Positions 31,710-44,680 are shown, counted from the stretch's first letter. The stretch: 64,000 nucleotides of DNA from Bacillus sp. FJAT-49711 (GCF_018343715.1 NZ_JAGYPL010000007.1:80222-144221); one strand, 5' to 3'. Notes: generated from the sequence alone by a model not told the origin. Program-made: numbers and translations.

Positions 31710-33788
31710 TTATTCACCGCTATTTTTTTTGATAATTTCTTCCGAAATAGATTTCGGTACTTCTTCATAATGATCAAAGAACATTGTATAAGTTCCACGA
31801 CCTTGTGTATTAGAACGAAGTGATGTTGCATAACCAAACATTTCAGCAAGAGGAACGAACGCTTTAACGACTTGTGCGTTTCCACGAGCTTCCATTCCTT
31901 CAACGCGTCCACGGCGTGATGTAATATCACCCATGATATCTCCGAGGTATTCCTCAGGGATTACGACTTCAACTTTCATGAGTGGCTCAAGTATAACAGG
32001 ATTACATTTTTTCACAGCGTTTTTAAGTGCCATAGAAGCTGCGATTTTAAATGCCATCTCACTGGAGTCAACATCATGATAAGAACCGTCAAATAATCTT
32101 GCTTTAACGTCGATTAATGGGTATCCGGCAAGTACACCGTTTGCCATTGAATCTTCAAGTCCAGCTTGTACAGCAGGGACATATTCACGAGGAACAACCC
32201 CACCAACGATTCCATTTTCAAATTCGAAGCCTTTTCCTTCTTCGTTAGGGGAGAATTCAATCCATACATGACCAAATTGTCCACGACCACCGGATTGGCG
32301 AACGAACTTACCTTCTACTTGAGCAGAAGTACGGAATGTTTCACGATATGATACTTGAGGAGCACCAACGTTTGCTTCTACCTTGAATTCACGTTTCATA
32401 CGGTCAACAAGGATGTCTAGGTGAAGCTCACCCATACCTGAGATAACAACTTGACCTGTTTCAGGATTTGTTTCTGCACGGAATGTAGGATCCTCTTCCT
32501 GAAGCTTCGCAAGCGCAGAACCCATTTTGTCTTGGTCTGCTTTAGATTTCGGTTCAATTGCAACTGAGATAACCGGTTCAGGGAATTCCATAGACTCTAA
32601 GATAACTAAATCTTTTTCGTCACATAGTGTATCACCCGTACCTGTATCTTTTAGACCAACCGCTGCTGCGATATCTCCACTATATGCAGTAGAAATTTCT
32701 TCACGGTGATTGGCATGCATTTGTAGGATACGTCCGATACGTTCGCGTTTACCTTTCGTGGAGTTTTGAACGTAAGATCCAGAGTTCAAAGTTCCAGAGT
32801 ATACACGGAAGAATGTTAGACGACCAACATAAGGGTCTGTCATTACTTTGAAAGCAAGTGCCGAGAATGGCTCGCTATCGTCAGCATGACGAGCAACCTC
32901 TTCTTCTGTATCAGGTACAATCCCTTTAATAGATTCAATATCAGTCGGTGCAGGCAAGTAATCAAGAACTGCATCAAGTACTTTCTGAACACCTTTGTTT
33001 TTAAACGCTGTTCCGCAAAGAACTGGGTAGAATTCTACCTTCAATGTAGCTTGACGGATAGCAGCTTTTAATTCTTCGACAGAGATTTCTTCTCCCTCGA
33101 GATATTTCATCATAAGTTCTTCATCAAAATCGGCAACAGCTTCAATTAAGCCTGCCCGCATTTCTTCCGCTTGGTCACGCAGATCTTCAGGAATTTCTCC
33201 TTCAACAGCATCAAGTGCTGAATCTCCTTCGTAGAACCATGCTTTCATTTCTACAAGGTCAACCATACCTGTGAAGGTATCTTCTGCACCAATTGGAAGT
33301 TGAATTGGATGCGCATTTGCTTGTAGACGATCATGAAGTGTTTTAACAGAGTAAAGGAAGTCCGCACCAATTTTATCCATTTTATTAACGAATACAATTC
33401 GTGGAACACCATATGTTGTTGCTTGGCGCCAAACTGTTTCAGTTTGAGGCTCAACGCCTGATTGAGCGTCAAGTACAGTTACAGCTCCATCAAGTACACG
33501 AAGAGAACGTTCAACTTCTACTGTGAAGTCTACGTGTCCTGGTGTATCGATGATATTAACACGGTACCCTTTCCATTGTGCTGTTGTAGCAGCAGATGTA
33601 ATTGTAATTCCGCGTTCCTGTTCCTGTTCCATCCAGTCCATTTGTGAAGCACCTTCATGAGTTTCACCAATTTTATGAATGCGCCCTGTATAGAAAAGAA
33701 TACGTTCGGTAGTAGTTGTTTTACCGGCATCGATATGAGCCATAATTCCGATATTACGTGTCTTTTCTAAGGAGAAGTCTCTAGGCAT
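31710..33788 (-). CDS. fusA: Elongation factor G
   Basis: Translocation GTPase, 692 aa, five domains. G motifs [36 protein letters not shown] and [10 protein letters not shown]; domain IV from about residue 485 with the tip loop. Normal length; no second EF-G in the window. 51 nt after rpsG. Confidence 0.99.
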   Translation of the reverse strand: MPRDFSLEKTRNIGIMAHIDAGKTTTTERILFYTGRIHKIGETHEGASQMDWMEQEQERGITITSAATTAQWKGYRVNIIDTPGHVDFTVEVERSLRVLDGAVTVLDAQSGVEPQTETVWRQATTYGVPRIVFVNKMDKIGADFLYSVKTLHDRLQANAHPIQLPIGAEDTFTGMVDLVEMKAWFYEGDSALDAVEGEIPEDLRDQAEEMRAGLIEAVADFDEELMMKYLEGEEISVEELKAAIRQATLKVEFYPVLCGTAFKNKGVQKVLDAVLDYLPAPTDIESIKGIVPDTEEEVARHADDSEPFSALAFKVMTDPYVGRLTFFRVYSGTLNSGSYVQNSTKGKRERIGRILQMHANHREEISTAYSGDIAAAVGLKDTGTGDTLCDEKDLVILESMEFPEPVISVAIEPKSKADQDKMGSALAKLQEEDPTFRAETNPETGQVVISGMGELHLDILVDRMKREFKVEANVGAPQVSYRETFRTSAQVEGKFVRQSGGRGQFGHVWIEFSPNEEGKGFEFENGIVGGVVPREYVPAVQAGLEDSMANGVLAGYPLIDVKARLFDGSYHDVDSSEMAFKIAASMALKNAVKKCNPVILEPLMKVEVVIPEEYLGDIMGDITSRRGRVEGMEARGNAQVVKAFVPLAEMFGYATSLRSNTQGRGTYTMFFDHYEEVPKSISEEIIKKNSGE

Positions 33789-33839
33789 TTCGTATTTCTC
33801 CTTCCTGGGATGAGTAGTAAAATTTTATATAATGATATC

Positions 33840-34310
33840 TTACCAGCGATAATGTGCGAATGCTTTGTTTGCTTCCGCCATTTTATGCATGTCTTCACGT
33901 TTCTTAACAGAAGCTCCAGTATTATTAGCTGCGTCCATAATTTCATAAGCTAGACGCTCTTCCATCGTTTTTTCTCCGCGAAGACGAGCGTAATTTACTA
34001 ACCAACGCAACCCTAAAGTTGAACGGCGGTCCGGACGAACTTCAACTGGTACTTGGTAGTTGGCACCACCTACACGGCGAGCTCTAACTTCCAATACTGG
34101 CATTATATTTTTCAACGCTTGATCAAATACTTCCATTGCATCCTTGCCTGTGCGGTCTTGGATAAGTTCAAATGCTGAATAAAGAATAGTTTGTGCTTTA
34201 CCTCTTTTACCGTCTACCATAAGCTTGTTGATCAGACGTGTTACAAGCTTTGAGTTGTGAATCGGATCTGGTAGTACGTCTCTTTTTGATACAGGTCCTT
34301 TACGTGGCAT
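33840..34310 (-). CDS. rpsG: 30S ribosomal protein S7
   Basis: uS7, 156 aa, nucleates the 30S head and contacts E-site t[23 protein letters not shown] start, signature [19 protein letters not shown], end [10 protein letters not shown]. 38 nt after rpsL. Confidence 0.98.
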   Translation of the reverse strand: MPRKGPVSKRDVLPDPIHNSKLVTRLINKLMVDGKRGKAQTILYSAFELIQDRTGKDAMEVFDQALKNIMPVLEVRARRVGGANYQVPVEVRPDRRSTLGLRWLVNYARLRGEKTMEERLAYEIMDAANNTGASVKKREDMHKMAEANKAFAHYRW

Positions 34311-34348
34311 CGGTGTTCCTCCTTTCGATGATTCTATCTAATCATTTA

Positions 34349-34792
<444 letters not shown>

Positions 34793-34830
34793 TTAAGTCC
34801 ACACATCCAGGTGGTTCTTTTTAAGGCAAA

Positions 34831-34866
34831 AAACAAGTTTTTGCAGGTGAATCAACTGCAAAAACA
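34831..34866 (-). terminator. Terminator or attenuator between rplGB and rpsL
   Basis: Minus-strand 10-bp perfect stem GTTTTTGCAG (34865-34856) with CTGCAAAAAC (34846-34837), 9-nt loop, then TTGTTTTTT. It lies directly after the L7Ae-like gene and before rpsL, so readthrough control of the str operon is possible. Confidence 0.75.
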
Positions 34867-34869
34867 CCT

Positions 34870-35118
34870 TTAATAAATAATGGCAACAGTCGTTGCTCCA
34901 ACATCAATGCCGCATGCTTTCCCAAGCTTTTTCATAGAGTCCACTATTGTAATAGGAACATCCATTTCTTTAGCCGTGTGAATAATACTTTCCGTAATTC
35001 GCGGATCCGCATCGGATGCCACGAAAACTTCTTGTACATGCCCTGATTTAAGAGCTCTTACTGTCTGTTTTGTTCCTACGATCACATTTGAAGCCTGTGA
35101 CACTTTTTCATAAGACAT
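34870..35118 (-). CDS. rplGB: L7Ae-family K-turn binding protein (RplGB/YbxF)
   Basis: L7Ae-like RNA-binding protein of 82 aa from ATG 35118 ([20 protein letters not shown]); GGAGG at nine bases favours it over TTG 35124. In B. subtilis the protein binds kink-turns and is found on ribosomes, but its role is unsettled. Conserved position between rpoC and rpsL; a dispersed repeat and hairpin now lie between it and rpoC. Confidence 0.93.
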   Translation of the reverse strand: MSYEKVSQASNVIVGTKQTVRALKSGHVQEVFVASDADPRITESIIHTAKEMDVPITIVDSMKKLGKACGIDVGATTVAIIY

Positions 35119-35217
35119 TTTCAATATCCTCCAAAGTTACAGGTATAATGATAGGAGCACCTTGAATATATTATCATCTGTCATTTTCTATGTCAATAAA
35201 AACATAAAAAATAATAA

Positions 35218-35372
35218 GAAAAGCGTAAGCGCCTTGCCCATCGTCGACGTTCCTTTTTCTGCCTTCGACTGAGATAAACGAAACACGATGAGCCTGCAAG
35301 GCGAATCGATGTTGACTACGCAAGCGAGAAGGACAAGAAGTTTGCTAGACGATAGGCGCTGGAGCTAGACAG
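35218..35372 (+). repeat. Dispersed intergenic repeat, copy B
   Basis: About 155 bp in the rplGB-rpoC spacer. Begins AAGCGTAAGCGCCTTGC, ends GATAGGCGCTGGAGCTAGACAG. The ends pair as AGCGCC with GGCGCT. Highly similar to copy D (52112) through GGCGAATCGATGTTGACT and AAGGACAAGAAGTTTGCTAG. Antisense to the rpo-str genes. With the rpoC hairpin it fills this 354-bp gap; nothing else is seen in it. Confidence 0.9.
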
Positions 35373-35429
35373 CAAAAAGTTATGTTTAAAATATAAACTT
35401 AACTTTACTATTCTTTAATTCAAAGTATT

Positions 35430-35455
35430 GCTAGTCGGCGTTTATACCGACTAGC
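35430..35455 (-). terminator. Hairpin after rpoC
   Basis: Perfect 9-bp stem GCTAGTCGG with CCGACTAGC and 8-nt loop, 23 nt past the rpoC stop. The following sequence is not T-rich, so it may be a weak terminator or an mRNA 3' stabiliser. Confidence 0.5.
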
Positions 35456-35478
35456 AACATATGATATAAGCTTTTAAA

Positions 35479-38400
35479 CTACTCTGCACTCACTGCTTCG
35501 TCTTCTGCCATAACTGAAACTGCTTTGCGGTAACGTTGCATTCCAGTTCCTGCTGGTACAAGCTTTCCGATAATGACGTTTTCTTTCAAGCCGAGCAATT
35601 CGTCTCTCTTTCCTTTGATGGCAGCGTCTGTAAGAACGCGAGTTGTCTCTTGGAAAGATGCAGCAGAAAGGAAAGAGTCCGTTTCTAAGGAAGCTTTTGT
35701 AATACCAAGCAACACTGGACGACCCGTTGCAGGTTGTTTTCCTTCCAGCAGTGCTTTTTGGTTGGCATCCGTAAATTGATGGACATCAAGTAGTGTACCT
35801 GGCAATACATCTGTATCACCTGCATCAGATACACGCACTTTCCTAAGCATTTGGCGAACCATCACTTCAACGTGCTTATCGCCAATTTCAACCCCTTGCA
35901 TTCGATATACCTTTTGTACTTCAAGAAGTAAATACTCTTGAACAGCGGCAACATCACGAATGCGAAGTAGTTCTTTCGGATCAATGGAACCTTCTGTTAA
36001 TTCATGACCACGTGTAACATGATCATTAACTGCAACTTTTAAACGTGCAGTATATGGTGCGTTATATGTGCGTGATTCAATCTCGCCTTGAACAACAATC
36101 TCGTGCTGACGATCGCGTCCTTCAGAAATAGAAGTAACGACACCGCTAATTTCAGAAATAACAGCAACCCCTTTAGGATTACGTGCTTCAAACAACTCTT
36201 GGATACGTGGAAGACCTTGTGTAATATCGTCTCCCGCAACCCCTCCTGTATGGAAGGTCCTCATCGTCAACTGTGTTCCTGGTTCCCCGATTGATTGGGC
36301 TGCGATAATACCTACAGCTTCACCAACATCAACGACTGAGCCAGTAGCTAAATTACGGCCGTAGCATTTTTTACAGACGCCATGGCGGGTGTTACATGTA
36401 AATGCAGAACGAATCCAAACTTCTTGAATTCCCACATTTTCAATTTCCTTCGCCAAATCTTCGTCAATAAGTTCATTCTCTGACACAAGAACTTGGCCTG
36501 TTTCGGGATGAACGATTTTTTTCCTTGCATAGCGACCAATTAAGCGTTCTTCGAGAGGCTCTATTACTTCAGTACCATCTTTCAACGCAGCTACTAGGAG
36601 TCCTCGATCTGTTCCACAGTCGTCTTCGCGAACAATGACGTCCTGTGCAACATCAACAAGCCTTCTTGTTAAATATCCAGAGTCAGCTGTTTTCAATGCT
36701 GTATCCGCAAGACCTTTACGAGCTCCGTGAGTCGAGATAAAGTACTCTAAAACAGTTAGTCCTTCTCGGAAACTAGATTTGATTGGTAATTCAATAATTC
36801 TACCTGCCGGGTTGGCCATCAGACCACGCATACCTGCAAGCTGAGTAAAGTTAGAAGCGTTACCCCTCGCTCCAGAGTCACTCATCATGAAGATAGGGTT
36901 CAATTTTTCTAATGTTTTCATTAGTTTACTTTGAATTGTATCTTTAGCAGCACTCCAGATAGCAATGACACGGTCATAACGTTCTTCCTCAGTGATGAGA
37001 CCACGCTTAAATTGCTTCATGACATTATCGACTTTATTTTGAGCTTCATTCAAAATCGTTTCTTTTTCGGCTAAAACTACGATATCCGATACTCCGACTG
37101 TAATCCCTGCCTTAGTTGAATACTTAAATCCAAGGTTTTTCATACGGTCTAGCATCTTCGAAGTTTCCGTAATTTGGAAACGTTTAAAGATCTCAGAGAT
37201 GATATTCCCTAAAATTTTCTTTTTGAATGGTTCCACTAGTGGTTGTTGTTTGATAAATTCAGCAACATTAGTGGTCGATGGTACAAAATATTTGTCAGGT
37301 GTATTACCTTCTAAATTTTCATTAGTCGGTTCATTAATATACGGGAACGATGGTGGAAGAATCTCATTAAAGATCAACTTACCTACAGTTGTCACTAACA
37401 AGCTGCTTCTTTGTTCTTCCGTAAATCTTTCATTTTTCAATGAGCTTGCTTGAATCGCAATTCGAGAATGGAGATGTACATATCCATTTTGATACGCAAT
37501 TAGGGCTTCATTCGTATCTCTGAATACCATTCCTTCCCCATCAGCACTTTCACGCTCTAGCGTTAGGTAGTAGTTACCAAGTACCATATCCTGAGATGGA
37601 GTAACAACAGGTTTTCCATCACGCGGATTTAGAATGTTTTGAGCTGCAAGCATCAATAAACGTGCTTCTGCTTGTGCTTCCGCAGATAACGGTACGTGAA
37701 CGGCCATTTGGTCTCCATCAAAGTCAGCGTTATATGCTGTACAAACGAGTGGGTGGAGTCTAATGGCTCTACCTTCTACTAATGTAGGTTCAAATGCTTG
37801 AATTCCTAGTCTATGAAGAGTTGGTGCTCTGTTTAATAAAACTGGATGTTCACGAATAACATCTTCAAGTACATCCCAAACTTCTGGTTGAACTCGCTCT
37901 ATTTTTCGTTTTGCACTTTTAATATTGTGTGCTAATCCTTTTTCAACTAATTCCTTCATGACAAAAGGTTTAAATAGTTCAAGAGCCATCTCTTTCGGTA
38001 AACCGCATTGGTACATTTTTAAGTTAGGACCAACGATGATAACCGAACGACCGGAATAGTCAACACGTTTTCCGAGTAAGTTTTGACGGAAACGTCCTTG
38101 TTTTCCCTTCAACATATGAGAAAGGGATTTAAGCGGACGGTTACCTGGACCCGTTACAGGTCTTCCTCTTCTGCCGTTATCAATCAAAGCATCGACAGCT
38201 TCTTGAAGCATCCGTTTTTCGTTTTGAACGATAATGCTAGGTGCACCAAGGTCTAGAAGCCTTTTTAAACGGTTGTTGCGGTTGATTACACGTCGGTAAA
38301 GGTCGTTTAAATCAGAGGTGGCAAATCGGCCACCTTCGAGCTGTACCATAGGACGCAACTCAGGTGGAATTACAGGAAGAACATCTAAAACCATCCAATC

Positions 38401-39069
38401 AGGTTGGTTTCCTGAATGACGGAACGCCTCAAGTACTTCCAAGCGTTTAATAGCTCGGGTACGGCGTTGTCCTTGGGCAGTTTTGAGTTCATCTTTAAGT
38501 TGTTCCACTTCTTTTTCAAGATCGATATCTTGAAGAAGTTTCTTAATAGCTTCTGCACCCATTGATGCTTGGAACTGTGTTCCATATTTCTCACGGTATG
38601 CACGATATTCTTTTTCAGAAAGAAGCTGCTTTTTATCTAAAGTAGTATTTCCTACATCCGTTACAACATAGGATGCGAAATAGATGATTTCTTCCAGAGC
38701 ACGCGGGGACATGTCGAGGACAAGTCCCATACGGCTTGGAATGCCTTTGAAATACCAAATATGTGAAACAGGTGCGGCTAGTTCAATATGACCCATTCTT
38801 TCACGGCGGACTTTCATACGTGTTACTTCAACACCACAGCGATCACATACGACTCCCTTATAGCGTACACGCTTATACTTTCCGCAATGACATTCCCAGT
38901 CCTTCGTAGGACCAAAAATACGTTCACAGAACAAGCCATCTTTTTCTGGTTTCAAAGTACGATAGTTAATTGTTTCTGGCTTTTTCACTTCACCGAAAGA
39001 CCAAGAACGGATCTTATCGGGTGAAGCAAGACCGATTTTCATATACTCAAAATTATTAACATCCAGCAA
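35479..39069 (-). CDS. rpoC: DNA-directed RNA polymerase subunit beta'
   Basis: Beta' subunit, 1196 aa, starting [21 protein letters not shown]-terminal zinc site (CHCG ... CDRCG, about 60-78), active-site Mg motif [12 protein letters not shown] (about 450), bridge-helix and trigger-loop region ([19 protein letters not shown]), second cysteine set ([15 protein letters not shown]). Complete and of normal Bacillus length. 56 nt after rpoB. Confidence 0.99.
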   Translation of the reverse strand: MLDVNNFEYMKIGLASPDKIRSWSFGEVKKPETINYRTLKPEKDGLFCERIFGPTKDWECHCGKYKRVRYKGVVCDRCGVEVTRMKVRRERMGHIELAAPVSHIWYFKGIPSRMGLVLDMSPRALEEIIYFASYVVTDVGNTTLDKKQLLSEKEYRAYREKYGTQFQASMGAEAIKKLLQDIDLEKEVEQLKDELKTAQGQRRTRAIKRLEVLEAFRHSGNQPDWMVLDVLPVIPPELRPMVQLEGGRFATSDLNDLYRRVINRNNRLKRLLDLGAPSIIVQNEKRMLQEAVDALIDNGRRGRPVTGPGNRPLKSLSHMLKGKQGRFRQNLLGKRVDYSGRSVIIVGPNLKMYQCGLPKEMALELFKPFVMKELVEKGLAHNIKSAKRKIERVQPEVWDVLEDVIREHPVLLNRAPTLHRLGIQAFEPTLVEGRAIRLHPLVCTAYNADFDGDQMAVHVPLSAEAQAEARLLMLAAQNILNPRDGKPVVTPSQDMVLGNYYLTLERESADGEGMVFRDTNEALIAYQNGYVHLHSRIAIQASSLKNERFTEEQRSSLLVTTVGKLIFNEILPPSFPYINEPTNENLEGNTPDKYFVPSTTNVAEFIKQQPLVEPFKKKILGNIISEIFKRFQITETSKMLDRMKNLGFKYSTKAGITVGVSDIVVLAEKETILNEAQNKVDNVMKQFKRGLITEEERYDRVIAIWSAAKDTIQSKLMKTLEKLNPIFMMSDSGARGNASNFTQLAGMRGLMANPAGRIIELPIKSSFREGLTVLEYFISTHGARKGLADTALKTADSGYLTRRLVDVAQDVIVREDDCGTDRGLLVAALKDGTEVIEPLEERLIGRYARKKIVHPETGQVLVSENELIDEDLAKEIENVGIQEVWIRSAFTCNTRHGVCKKCYGRNLATGSVVDVGEAVGIIAAQSIGEPGTQLTMRTFHTGGVAGDDITQGLPRIQELFEARNPKGVAVISEISGVVTSISEGRDRQHEIVVQGEIESRTYNAPYTARLKVAVNDHVTRGHELTEGSIDPKELLRIRDVAAVQEYLLLEVQKVYRMQGVEIGDKHVEVMVRQMLRKVRVSDAGDTDVLPGTLLDVHQFTDANQKALLEGKQPATGRPVLLGITKASLETDSFLSAASFQETTRVLTDAAIKGKRDELLGLKENVIIGKLVPAGTGMQRYRKAVSVMAEDEAVSAE

Positions 39070-39125
39070 GGGGCCTACCTCCCTTTTCGTCTACAGGTTT
39101 TACCCTTAATGCTAATTTCAAGGAA

Positions 39126-42100
39126 TTATTCATATGATGCTGCCGTTTCTTCTACTTTAGCATCTGGAGCAATATTCAATGTATCTGCCTGATTGACATC
39201 GTCGTCATCATCCAGGTCGCGCATTTCTATTTCTTCTTCATCTCCTGAAAGGATTTTTACATCCATACCAAGACTTTGAAGTTCTTTGATTAATACTTTA
39301 AATGATTCAGGTACGCCTGGTTCAGGAACATTTTCGCCCTTCACAATCGCTTCATACGTTTTCACACGTCCAACAACATCATCTGATTTAACCGTTAGGA
39401 TTTCTTGAAGTGTATAAGCTGCACCGTATGCTTCAAGTGCCCAAACTTCCATCTCTCCAAAACGCTGTCCACCAAATTGTGCTTTACCACCAAGTGGCTG
39501 TTGGGTAACAAGCGAGTAAGGTCCTGTTGAACGAGCGTGCAGCTTATCGTCAACCATGTGCGCTAGTTTGATCATGTACATGACCCCTACAGATACACGG
39601 TTATCAAAAGCTTCTCCCGTTCTACCATCATAAAGGACTGTTTTGGCGTCGTTCGCCATTCCTGCTTCTTCAATCGTTTCCCACACGTCTTCCTCAGTTG
39701 CACCATCGAATACTGGGGATGCCATATGAAGACCGAGACTTCTAGCTGCCATTCCTAAGTGTAATTCTAGTACTTGCCCAATATTCATACGAGATGGCAC
39801 CCCAAGTGGGTTTAACATGACATCGACTGGAGTTCCATCAGGCATATATGGCATATCTTCTTCAGGGAGGATACGGGAAATAACCCCTTTGTTACCATGG
39901 CGTCCTGCCATTTTGTCCCCTTGGGAGATTTTTCGTTTTTGAACAATATAGACGCGAACAAGTTGATTTACTCCTGGTGGAAGTTCATCACCATCTTCAC
40001 GGTTGAAAACTTTCACGTCTAATACAATTCCGCCTCCGCCATGTGGTACACGAAGGGATGTATCACGAACTTCACGTGCTTTTTCACCAAAAATAGCGTG
40101 AAGGAGACGTTCCTCTGCAGTCAGTTCCGTTACACCCTTCGGAGTTACTTTACCGACTAGCAAATCACCATCTTTTACTTCTGCACCAATTCGGATAATT
40201 CCACGCTCATCAAGATTGCGCAGTGCATCTTCACCAACGTTTGGAATATCACGTGTCATTTCTTCTGGTCCAAGCTTTGTATCACGAGCCTCGGATTCGT
40301 ATTCTTCAATATGGATAGAAGTATAAACATCATCCTTAACGAGACGTTCGCTCATAATGATCGCATCTTCGTAGTTATATCCTTCCCATGTCATGAATGC
40401 GACAAGGACGTTTCTTCCAAGGGCAAGTTCACCTTTATCCATTGAAGGACCATCACCTAGGATTTCTCCTTTAGTTACACGATCTCCTACACTTACAATT
40501 GGACGCTGGTTGTAGCATGTTCCTTGGTTAGAACGAATAAACTTTTGCATACGATATTTGCGCAAATCACCTTTTACTTCTTGACCGTCAACTTCTTGAA
40601 TGTTGCGGACCCATACTTCACGAGATTCAACATGCTCAACGATTCCATCATGCTTACAAATCACCGCTGCACCAGAATCCTTCGCTGATACATACTCCAT
40701 ACCCGTTCCTACTAGAGGAGCTTCCGGCTGCATGAGAGGAACAGCTTGTCGCTGCATGTTCGCACCCATTAGAGCACGGTTCGAGTCATCATTTTCCAAG
40801 AAAGGTATACAAGCTGTCGCTGCAGACACGACTTGTTTCGGTGATACATCCATATAATCTACACGTTCTCTTCGTACAACCGTGTTTTCACCGCGGAAAC
40901 GAGCTATGACTTCCTCATTTATAAATCCACCATCATCAGATAACGGAGCATTCGCTTGAGCTACAACATAATTATCCTCTTCGTCCGCAGTCAAGTAATC
41001 AATTTGCGGTGACACTAACCCTGTTTCCGGATCAACGCGACGATATGGGGTTTCTATAAAACCAAAACGATTAACCTTCGCGAAAGATGATAATGAGTTA
41101 ATTAAACCGATATTCGGTCCTTCTGGCGTTTCGATTGGACACATGCGGCCATAATGCGAGTAATGGACGTCACGCACTTCCATACCGGCACGTTCACGTG
41201 TTAATCCGCCTGGTCCAAGTGCAGAAAGACGACGTTTATGCGTAAGCTCTGCAAGCGGGTTTGTTTGGTCCATAAACTGAGACAGCTGAGAACTGCCGAA
41301 AAACTCTTTTATAGACGCAATGACTGGACGAATATTAATCAATTGCTGTGGAGTGATCGTGTTAATATCCTGAATGGACATACGTTCTCTTACGACACGC
41401 TCCATACGAGATAAACCAATTCTAAACTGATTTTGCAATAATTCACCTACAGAACGAAGACGTCGATTACCAAGATGATCGATATCGTCTGTGTCGCCTA
41501 CATCATAGAGCAAGTCAAAGAAATAGCTGATAGATGAGATAATGTCTGCAGGTGTAATATTTTTGATGCCTTCCTCAACATAGGCATTCCCAATTACATT
41601 GATGACCTTATCATCATCTTCATGAGGAGCATAAATTTTGATGGACTGAACAACAATATCTCCATCTAATACTCCACTATGTTGGTTATATGTTTTAAAA
41701 CCAGTCCCATTTTCCAAATGAGAAATTATTTTATCTAAATTACGGCGATCAAGCAGTGTTCCTTCTTCAGCAATAATTTCTCCTGTTTCCGGATCTGCTA
41801 AAGTTTCAGCCAAGCGCTGGTTGAAAAGACGATTTTTAATGTGAAGCTTTTTATTTAATTTATATCGTCCAACACTCGCAAGGTCATATCTTTTCGGATC
41901 AAAGAACCTAGAAACTAGTAAGCTTTTTGCATTTTCTACTGTTGGAGGTTCACCAGGACGAAGGCGCTCATATATTTCAAGCAATGCTTTTTCAATGCTC
42001 TCCGTATTGTCTTTTTCAAGTGTATTACGGAGATATTCATTGTCACCTATAAGATCGATGATTTCTTGATCAGAACCAAATCCTAATGCCCGCAAAAGAA

Positions 42101-42680
42101 CCGTAACAGGTAATTTCCTAGTACGATCGATGCGTACATAGACAACATCCTTGGCGTCTGTTTCGTATTCTAGCCATGCACCTCTATTAGGGATGACTGT
42201 AGCTGTAAAACCTTTTTTACCGTTCTTGTCAAGCTTTCCGTTATAGTACACACTCGGAGAGCGTACAAGCTGCGAAACAATTACTCGCTCGGCACCATTT
42301 ATAATAAAGGTACCCATTTCAGTCATTAGCGGGAAATCACCCATAAATACATCTTGGTCTTTCACTTCACCTGTTTCTTTATTAACAAGGCGGAGTTTAA
42401 CCCGTAGTGGAGCGGAATAAGTTGCATCACGCTCTTTTGATTCTTCTACAGAGTATTTAGGTTCTCCGAGACTATAATCGATAAATTCCAAAGAAAGATT
42501 TCCGGCAAAATCCTCGATTGGCGAGATGTCCTGGAACATTTCCTTTAAGCCCTCATCAAGAAACCATTGGTAGGAAGAAGATTGGATTTCGATTAGATTC
42601 GGCAGCTCTAAAACTTCGCTGATTCGCGCAAAGCTTCTGCGCTTCCTATGCCGTCCGTACTGAACTAGTTGACCTGTCAA
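39126..42680 (-). CDS. rpoB: DNA-directed RNA polymerase subunit beta
   Basis: Beta subunit, 1184 aa from TTG 42680 ([20 protein letters not shown]), the start codon B. subtilis also uses; GAGGGGTG is six bases away. GTG 42689 in frame would put the Shine-Dalgarno on the start. The rifampicin-pocket cluster ([30 protein letters not shown]) is wild type. Ends in an acidic tail. A promoter lies about 225 bp upstream, at the end of ybxB. Confidence 0.98.
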   Translation of the reverse strand: MTGQLVQYGRHRKRRSFARISEVLELPNLIEIQSSSYQWFLDEGLKEMFQDISPIEDFAGNLSLEFIDYSLGEPKYSVEESKERDATYSAPLRVKLRLVNKETGEVKDQDVFMGDFPLMTEMGTFIINGAERVIVSQLVRSPSVYYNGKLDKNGKKGFTATVIPNRGAWLEYETDAKDVVYVRIDRTRKLPVTVLLRALGFGSDQEIIDLIGDNEYLRNTLEKDNTESIEKALLEIYERLRPGEPPTVENAKSLLVSRFFDPKRYDLASVGRYKLNKKLHIKNRLFNQRLAETLADPETGEIIAEEGTLLDRRNLDKIISHLENGTGFKTYNQHSGVLDGDIVVQSIKIYAPHEDDDKVINVIGNAYVEEGIKNITPADIISSISYFFDLLYDVGDTDDIDHLGNRRLRSVGELLQNQFRIGLSRMERVVRERMSIQDINTITPQQLINIRPVIASIKEFFGSSQLSQFMDQTNPLAELTHKRRLSALGPGGLTRERAGMEVRDVHYSHYGRMCPIETPEGPNIGLINSLSSFAKVNRFGFIETPYRRVDPETGLVSPQIDYLTADEEDNYVVAQANAPLSDDGGFINEEVIARFRGENTVVRRERVDYMDVSPKQVVSAATACIPFLENDDSNRALMGANMQRQAVPLMQPEAPLVGTGMEYVSAKDSGAAVICKHDGIVEHVESREVWVRNIQEVDGQEVKGDLRKYRMQKFIRSNQGTCYNQRPIVSVGDRVTKGEILGDGPSMDKGELALGRNVLVAFMTWEGYNYEDAIIMSERLVKDDVYTSIHIEEYESEARDTKLGPEEMTRDIPNVGEDALRNLDERGIIRIGAEVKDGDLLVGKVTPKGVTELTAEERLLHAIFGEKAREVRDTSLRVPHGGGGIVLDVKVFNREDGDELPPGVNQLVRVYIVQKRKISQGDKMAGRHGNKGVISRILPEEDMPYMPDGTPVDVMLNPLGVPSRMNIGQVLELHLGMAARSLGLHMASPVFDGATEEDVWETIEEAGMANDAKTVLYDGRTGEAFDNRVSVGVMYMIKLAHMVDDKLHARSTGPYSLVTQQPLGGKAQFGGQRFGEMEVWALEAYGAAYTLQEILTVKSDDVVGRVKTYEAIVKGENVPEPGVPESFKVLIKELQSLGMDVKILSGDEEEIEMRDLDDDDDVNQADTLNIAPDAKVEETAASYE

Positions 42681-42901
42681 CTGATTCACCCCTCAAATCA
42701 TGCGTTATAATGATGCATTTCATCTGGATAAACCAGAAAAAATGTTGTATCATAGAACAAAAAGAAAAATGGTTTTGCTGGAAAACCACATTTTTCACAT
42801 GACGAACTATTATTTTATAATCTTTTCCAACTTTGCCAACTTCCATACAATTTATTATGAAATTGACAATAGATTAGAAAACACTATATTCGCATCTTAC
42901 A

Positions 42902-42930
42902 ATGCTATCACAAGGTCATATGCAAGTCAA
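42902..42930 (-). promoter_or_regulatory. Promoter of rpoBC
   Basis: Minus-strand -35 TTGACT (42930-42925), 17-bp spacer, -10 TAGCAT (42907-42902), overlapping the stop codon region of ybxB. It would give rpoB a leader of about 215 nt. The strong rplL terminator upstream makes a separate rpoB promoter plausible. Confidence 0.6.
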
Positions 42931-43529
42931 CATTTTAATGTTCTCAAAATATAGTAGCCTTTCTTTTTCGCAACCACTTCTGCATTCCCAAATATTTCTT
43001 CTAGTTTTGCTTTTGCGGATGGAGCACCTTGTTTTTTTTGAATGACTACCCATAACTCACCATCGGATTCTAAGTGGTGGAAACTTTGTTCAAAAATAGA
43101 ATGAACAACTTCCTTCCCTGCCCGAATAGGCGGATTCGTTAAAATCGTTGAAAACTTTTCCTCGATTACATTTTCCAAACGATCACTTTCATAAATGCTT
43201 GCATTATCAATATCATTTTGTTCGGCATTTTCTTTAGCAAGCCCGATCGCCCTTTGATTCACATCGACCATATGAATGACTCGATCGGGTAAATCCTTGG
43301 CGATGCTCAACCCAATTGGACCGTAGCCACACCCGACATCCAGTATAGGGCCTGATATTTTTGGAGGTTCAAAGGTATCTATTAATAAACGGGATCCAAA
43401 GTCCACTTCACCTTTTGAAAAAACACCTTGGTCTGTTTTAAAACGAAATAAATGATTCCGCAATTCCACATTCCAAAATTTCGGATCACTTGCAACTTCA
43501 GGTTCGCGCGTATAATAATGGTCTGCCAT
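42927..43529 (-). CDS. RsmC-like rRNA (guanine-N2) methyltransferase YbxB
   Basis: Class I SAM-dependent methyltransferase of 200 aa. SAM motif DVGCGYGPIGLS (about residue 62), the acidic VDVNQRA, and the catalytic NPPIRAGKEV motif of the RsmC/RlmG group that modifies guanine in rRNA. Position between rplL and rpoB is that of B. subtilis ybxB. Whether it modifies 16S G1207 is inferred from family resemblance. Confidence 0.9.
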   Translation of the reverse strand: MADHYYTREPEVASDPKFWNVELRNHLFRFKTDQGVFSKGEVDFGSRLLIDTFEPPKISGPILDVGCGYGPIGLSIAKDLPDRVIHMVDVNQRAIGLAKENAEQNDIDNASIYESDRLENVIEEKFSTILTNPPIRAGKEVVHSIFEQSFHHLESDGELWVVIQKKQGAPSAKAKLEEIFGNAEVVAKKKGYYILRTLKC

Positions 43530-43563
43530 AATATTCCCACCTCCTAGGCGGTAAAAATCTAGC

Positions 43564-43600
43564 GAAAAAAAGCCCGCTTTATAAGCAGCGAGCTTTTTTA
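43564..43600 (-). terminator. Intrinsic terminator after rplL
   Basis: Minus-strand stem AGCTCGCT (43594-43587) with AGCGGGCT (43578-43571) and following run of seven T, 12 nt past the rplL stop codon. It separates the stalk genes from ybxB-rpoBC. Confidence 0.85.
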
Positions 43601-43612
43601 TTTTCCAGATGA

Positions 43613-43978
43613 TTACTTAACTTCGATGCTAGCTCCAACTTCTTCAAGTTTAGCTTTAATTTCTTCAGCTTCTTCTTTAGTTGCGCCTTCTTTAACTGGT
43701 TTAGGAGCGTTGTCAACAAGTTCTTTTGCTTCTTTCAAGCCAAGACCTGTAACTTCACGTACAACTTTGATAACTTTAATTTTTTGAGCACCAGCGCTAG
43801 CAAGTACTACGTCAAATTCAGTTTGTTCTGCAGCAGCTTCGCCACCAGCAGCACCGCCAGCTACAGCTACAGGAGCAGCAGCAGTTACGCCAAATTCTTC
43901 TTCGATCGCTTTAACTAGATCGTTTAATTCAAGAACTGTCATTTCTTTGACAGCTTCAATGATTTGTTCTTTAGTCAT
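43613..43978 (-). CDS. rplL: 50S ribosomal protein L7/L12
   Basis: bL12, 121 aa: N-terminal dimerisation helices ([18 protein letters not shown]), Ala/Gly-rich hinge, C-terminal domain with [20 protein letters not shown] that recruits translational GTPases. Needed in several copies per L10, usually by better translation initiation; GGAGG precedes the ATG. A 151-bp repeat separates it from rplJ. Confidence 0.99.
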   Translation of the reverse strand: MTKEQIIEAVKEMTVLELNDLVKAIEEEFGVTAAAPVAVAGGAAGGEAAAEQTEFDVVLASAGAQKIKVIKVVREVTGLGLKEAKELVDNAPKPVKEGATKEEAEEIKAKLEEVGASIEVK

Positions 43979-44031
43979 GATTTATTTCCTCCGTTAAATT
44001 AATTTGTTTTTTTATATGACTTGTTCTTTCT

Positions 44032-44182
44032 CTGTCCAGCTACAACGCCTATCGACTAGCAAATTTCTTGCCCTTTTCCCTACGATAAGTCAACATCGAC
44101 TCGTACCTCGTCGTGTTTCCTTTATCCCAGTCAAAGACCCTGAAATTTGTACGTCGATGACCAAGGCGTTTCCGCTTTTCTA
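44032..44182 (-). repeat. Dispersed intergenic repeat, copy C, inside the rplJL operon
   Basis: About 151 bp between rplJ and rplL, in sense orientation to the operon, unlike the other copies. Read on the minus strand it begins TAGAAAAGCGGAAACGCC and ends CGATAGGCGTTGTAGCTGGACAG. Its end pair is ACGCC/GGCGT where others have GCGCC/GGCGC, a compensatory change that argues the pairing is maintained. Its first three bases are the rplJ stop codon TAG. Confidence 0.9.
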
Positions 44183-44680
44183 TGCACCTTGTTCTTCTTT
44201 TTGGTCTGCAACAGCTTTAGTTGCAAGAGCCAAGTTACGAATAGGAGCTTGTAGAACGCTAAGCAACATGGAAAGCAATCCTTCGCGAGATGGAAGTTCT
44301 GCAAGTGCTTTGATTTCTTCAACTGTTGCAATATTTCCTTCAATTACACCAGCTTTGATTTCAAGTGCTTCATTCTTTTTCGCAAAGTCATTCAAAATTT
44401 TCGCAGGAGCTACAACGTCTTCCGTGCTGAACGCAATTGCGTTTGGTCCTGTCAAAGATTCATTTAAACCTGCAAGTTCAGCAACTTCCGCTGCACGGCG
44501 TGTCATAGAGTTTTTATACACTTTGAATTCAATACCCGCTTCGCGAAGTTGTTTACGTAGTTCAGTTACTTGTGCAACTGACAATCCACGGTAATCAACT
44601 ACAACTGTAGAAACGCTTGATTTAAATTTCTCAGAGATTTCTTGCACGATTTGTTTCTTTTGCTCAATTACTCTGCTCAT
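44180..44680 (-). CDS. rplJ: 50S ribosomal protein L10
   Basis: uL10, 166 aa from ATG 44680 ([19 protein letters not shown]), base of the stalk that anchors L12 dimers. GGGAGG precedes the ATG; the 26 codons upstream in frame belong to the leader. The last residues QKEEQGA equal those of B. subtilis, and the stop TAG directly joins the repeat. Confidence 0.98.
   Translation of the reverse strand: MSRVIEQKKQIVQEISEKFKSSVSTVVVDYRGLSVAQVTELRKQLREAGIEFKVYKNSMTRRAAEVAELAGLNESLTGPNAIAFSTEDVVAPAKILNDFAKKNEALEIKAGVIEGNIATVEEIKALAELPSREGLLSMLLSVLQAPIRNLALATKAVADQKEEQGA

Noticed and set aside
34837..34865. Possible tRNA-like or riboswitch fold before rpsL
   Set aside because: Fully explained by a simple 10-bp terminator hairpin with T-run.
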